This document shows, in pieces, positions 5,443-5,912 of a stretch of DNA of 5,912 nucleotides. Origin of the DNA: an uncultured Oscillospiraceae bacterium (GTDB lineage: Bacteria > Bacillota > Clostridia > Oscillospirales > Ruminococcaceae); contig CATXYA010000131.1 in NCBI GenBank assembly GCA_958403605.1, forward strand, positions 1 through 5,912, read 5' to 3'. Made by a program: the position numbers and the translations under genes. The notes below the pieces were generated by a model that saw nothing but the letters and a program-made list of their open reading frames with translations, was not told the origin of the DNA and did not search any database. How positions within the stretch are numbered: the first letter of the stretch is position 1; every line of letters starts with the position of its first letter.

Positions 5443-5912
5443 ATGGGCGGCGCGCTGCGGCTGTGGGCCGTGGGCTATTCCGCCCCCGGCGAAGAGGACC
5501 TGCTGCTGGTGGAGCTGGCGGAAAACGGCGCGCTGCGCCGGGTGGACGGCGCCGTCACGGGCCAGTCGCCCTCGGTGCTGTGCCGGGGCGCGGACGGGGC
5601 GCTGTACGCGGGGTGCGAATGGGCGGACGGCGCCGCCGTCCTGCGGCTGGACGGCACACGCGTGCAGGCGCGGTACCCGGTGCCCGGCGCGGGGCTCTGC
5701 CATCTCAGCGCGGGGTCCGCGGGCCTGTTTGGCTGCTGCTACCAAAGCGGGGACGTATTCTTGCTGGGGTACGGCGGCAAGGTGCTGTGGCACCGCGCGC
5801 CGCGGGCGGGCAAGGGCCCGGCGCACGCCCACTGGAGCACGCTGCTGTACGGCGGCGGCGCCCTGGCCTGGGCGGACCTGGGCCGCGACGCCCTGTACGC
5901 GGTGCGTCTGCG
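5443..5912 (+). CDS. Beta-propeller lactonase (6-phosphogluconolactonase/YbhE type), 3' partial
   Basis: An open frame runs from ATG 5443 through the right edge (156 codons plus 2 nt); family proteins are about 330-390 residues, so less than half is visible. The N-terminus LRLWAVGYSA.....DLLLVEL (5-25) fits the first strands of the seven-bladed lactonase propeller. Further on come QSPSVL..GADGALYAGCE (41-59), a CCYQSGDVFLL strand (98-108) and GKVLWH (112-117). Most telling is HAHW at 128-131 followed by ADLGRDALYAV at 144-154, which matches the PHaH...aDLG.D signature of the family (PF10282 as I know it). Such enzymes open sugar lactones, classically 6-phosphogluconolactone. The start is 2 nt after the RidA stop with only a weak AAGGTG (5426-5431, 11 nt away), which suggests translational coupling. 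Its GC content is roughly 76% by row counts, clearly above neighbouring genes. It could act on another sugar lactone. Confidence 0.82.
   Translation, partial: MGGALRLWAVGYSAPGEEDLLLVELAENGALRRVDGAVTGQSPSVLCRGADGALYAGCEWADGAAVLRLDGTRVQARYPVPGAGLCHLSAGSAGLFGCCYQSGDVFLLGYGGKVLWHRAPRAGKGPAHAHWSTLLYGGGALAWADLGRDALYAVRL

Overview
This window looks like part of a carbohydrate-uptake and catabolism operon from a GC-rich, low-oxygen Gram-positive bacterium. A high-GC Clostridia lineage such as the Oscillospiraceae is my inference. It rests on strong AAGGAGG-type ribosome sites, a lipoprotein-type solute-binding protein with an LAAC lipobox, and the Firmicutes style of the binding protein and permeases. 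No 16S or other taxonomic marker is present. All seven genes lie on the + strand, and both end genes run off the window.

Layout: (1) 1-1209, an AGE-family sugar epimerase/isomerase (N-acylglucosamine 2-epimerase-like) missing only its extreme N-terminus; (2) 1282-2571, the sugar-binding lipoprotein of a CUT1-type ABC importer; (3) 2719-3588 and (4) 3592-4434, the two membrane permeases (MalF/UgpA-like and MalG/UgpE-like); (5) 4485-4949 and (6) 4970-5440, two tandem, diverged RidA/YjgF-family proteins that both keep the arginine corresponding to RidA's catalytic Arg; (7) 5443 to the right edge, the N-terminal part of a beta-propeller lactonase (6-phosphogluconolactonase/YbhE type). No ATP-binding subunit is present, so the importer probably uses a shared MsiK/UgpC-type ATPase encoded elsewhere.

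Non-coding structure: the gaps are 72, 147, 3, 50, 20 and 2 nt. The two longer gaps flank the binding-protein gene, and each holds a GC-rich inverted repeat. The downstream one (2613-2646) is a near-perfect 15-bp stem without a U-tract. That placement suggests transcript stabilisation or partial attenuation, giving more binding protein than permease, as known for malE-malF. A 15-nt sequence matching the CcpA cre consensus lies inside the epimerase gene at 560-574.

Working model (inference): a sugar or sugar derivative is imported by the ABC system, epimerised or isomerised by the AGE enzyme, and passes through a lactone opened by the propeller lactonase. The paired RidA proteins suggest that an imine/enamine intermediate arises, for example from an amino sugar or a sugar-amine conjugate. 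The exact substrate cannot be read from this window. I saw no tRNA, rRNA, CRISPR array, insertion sequence or phage gene.
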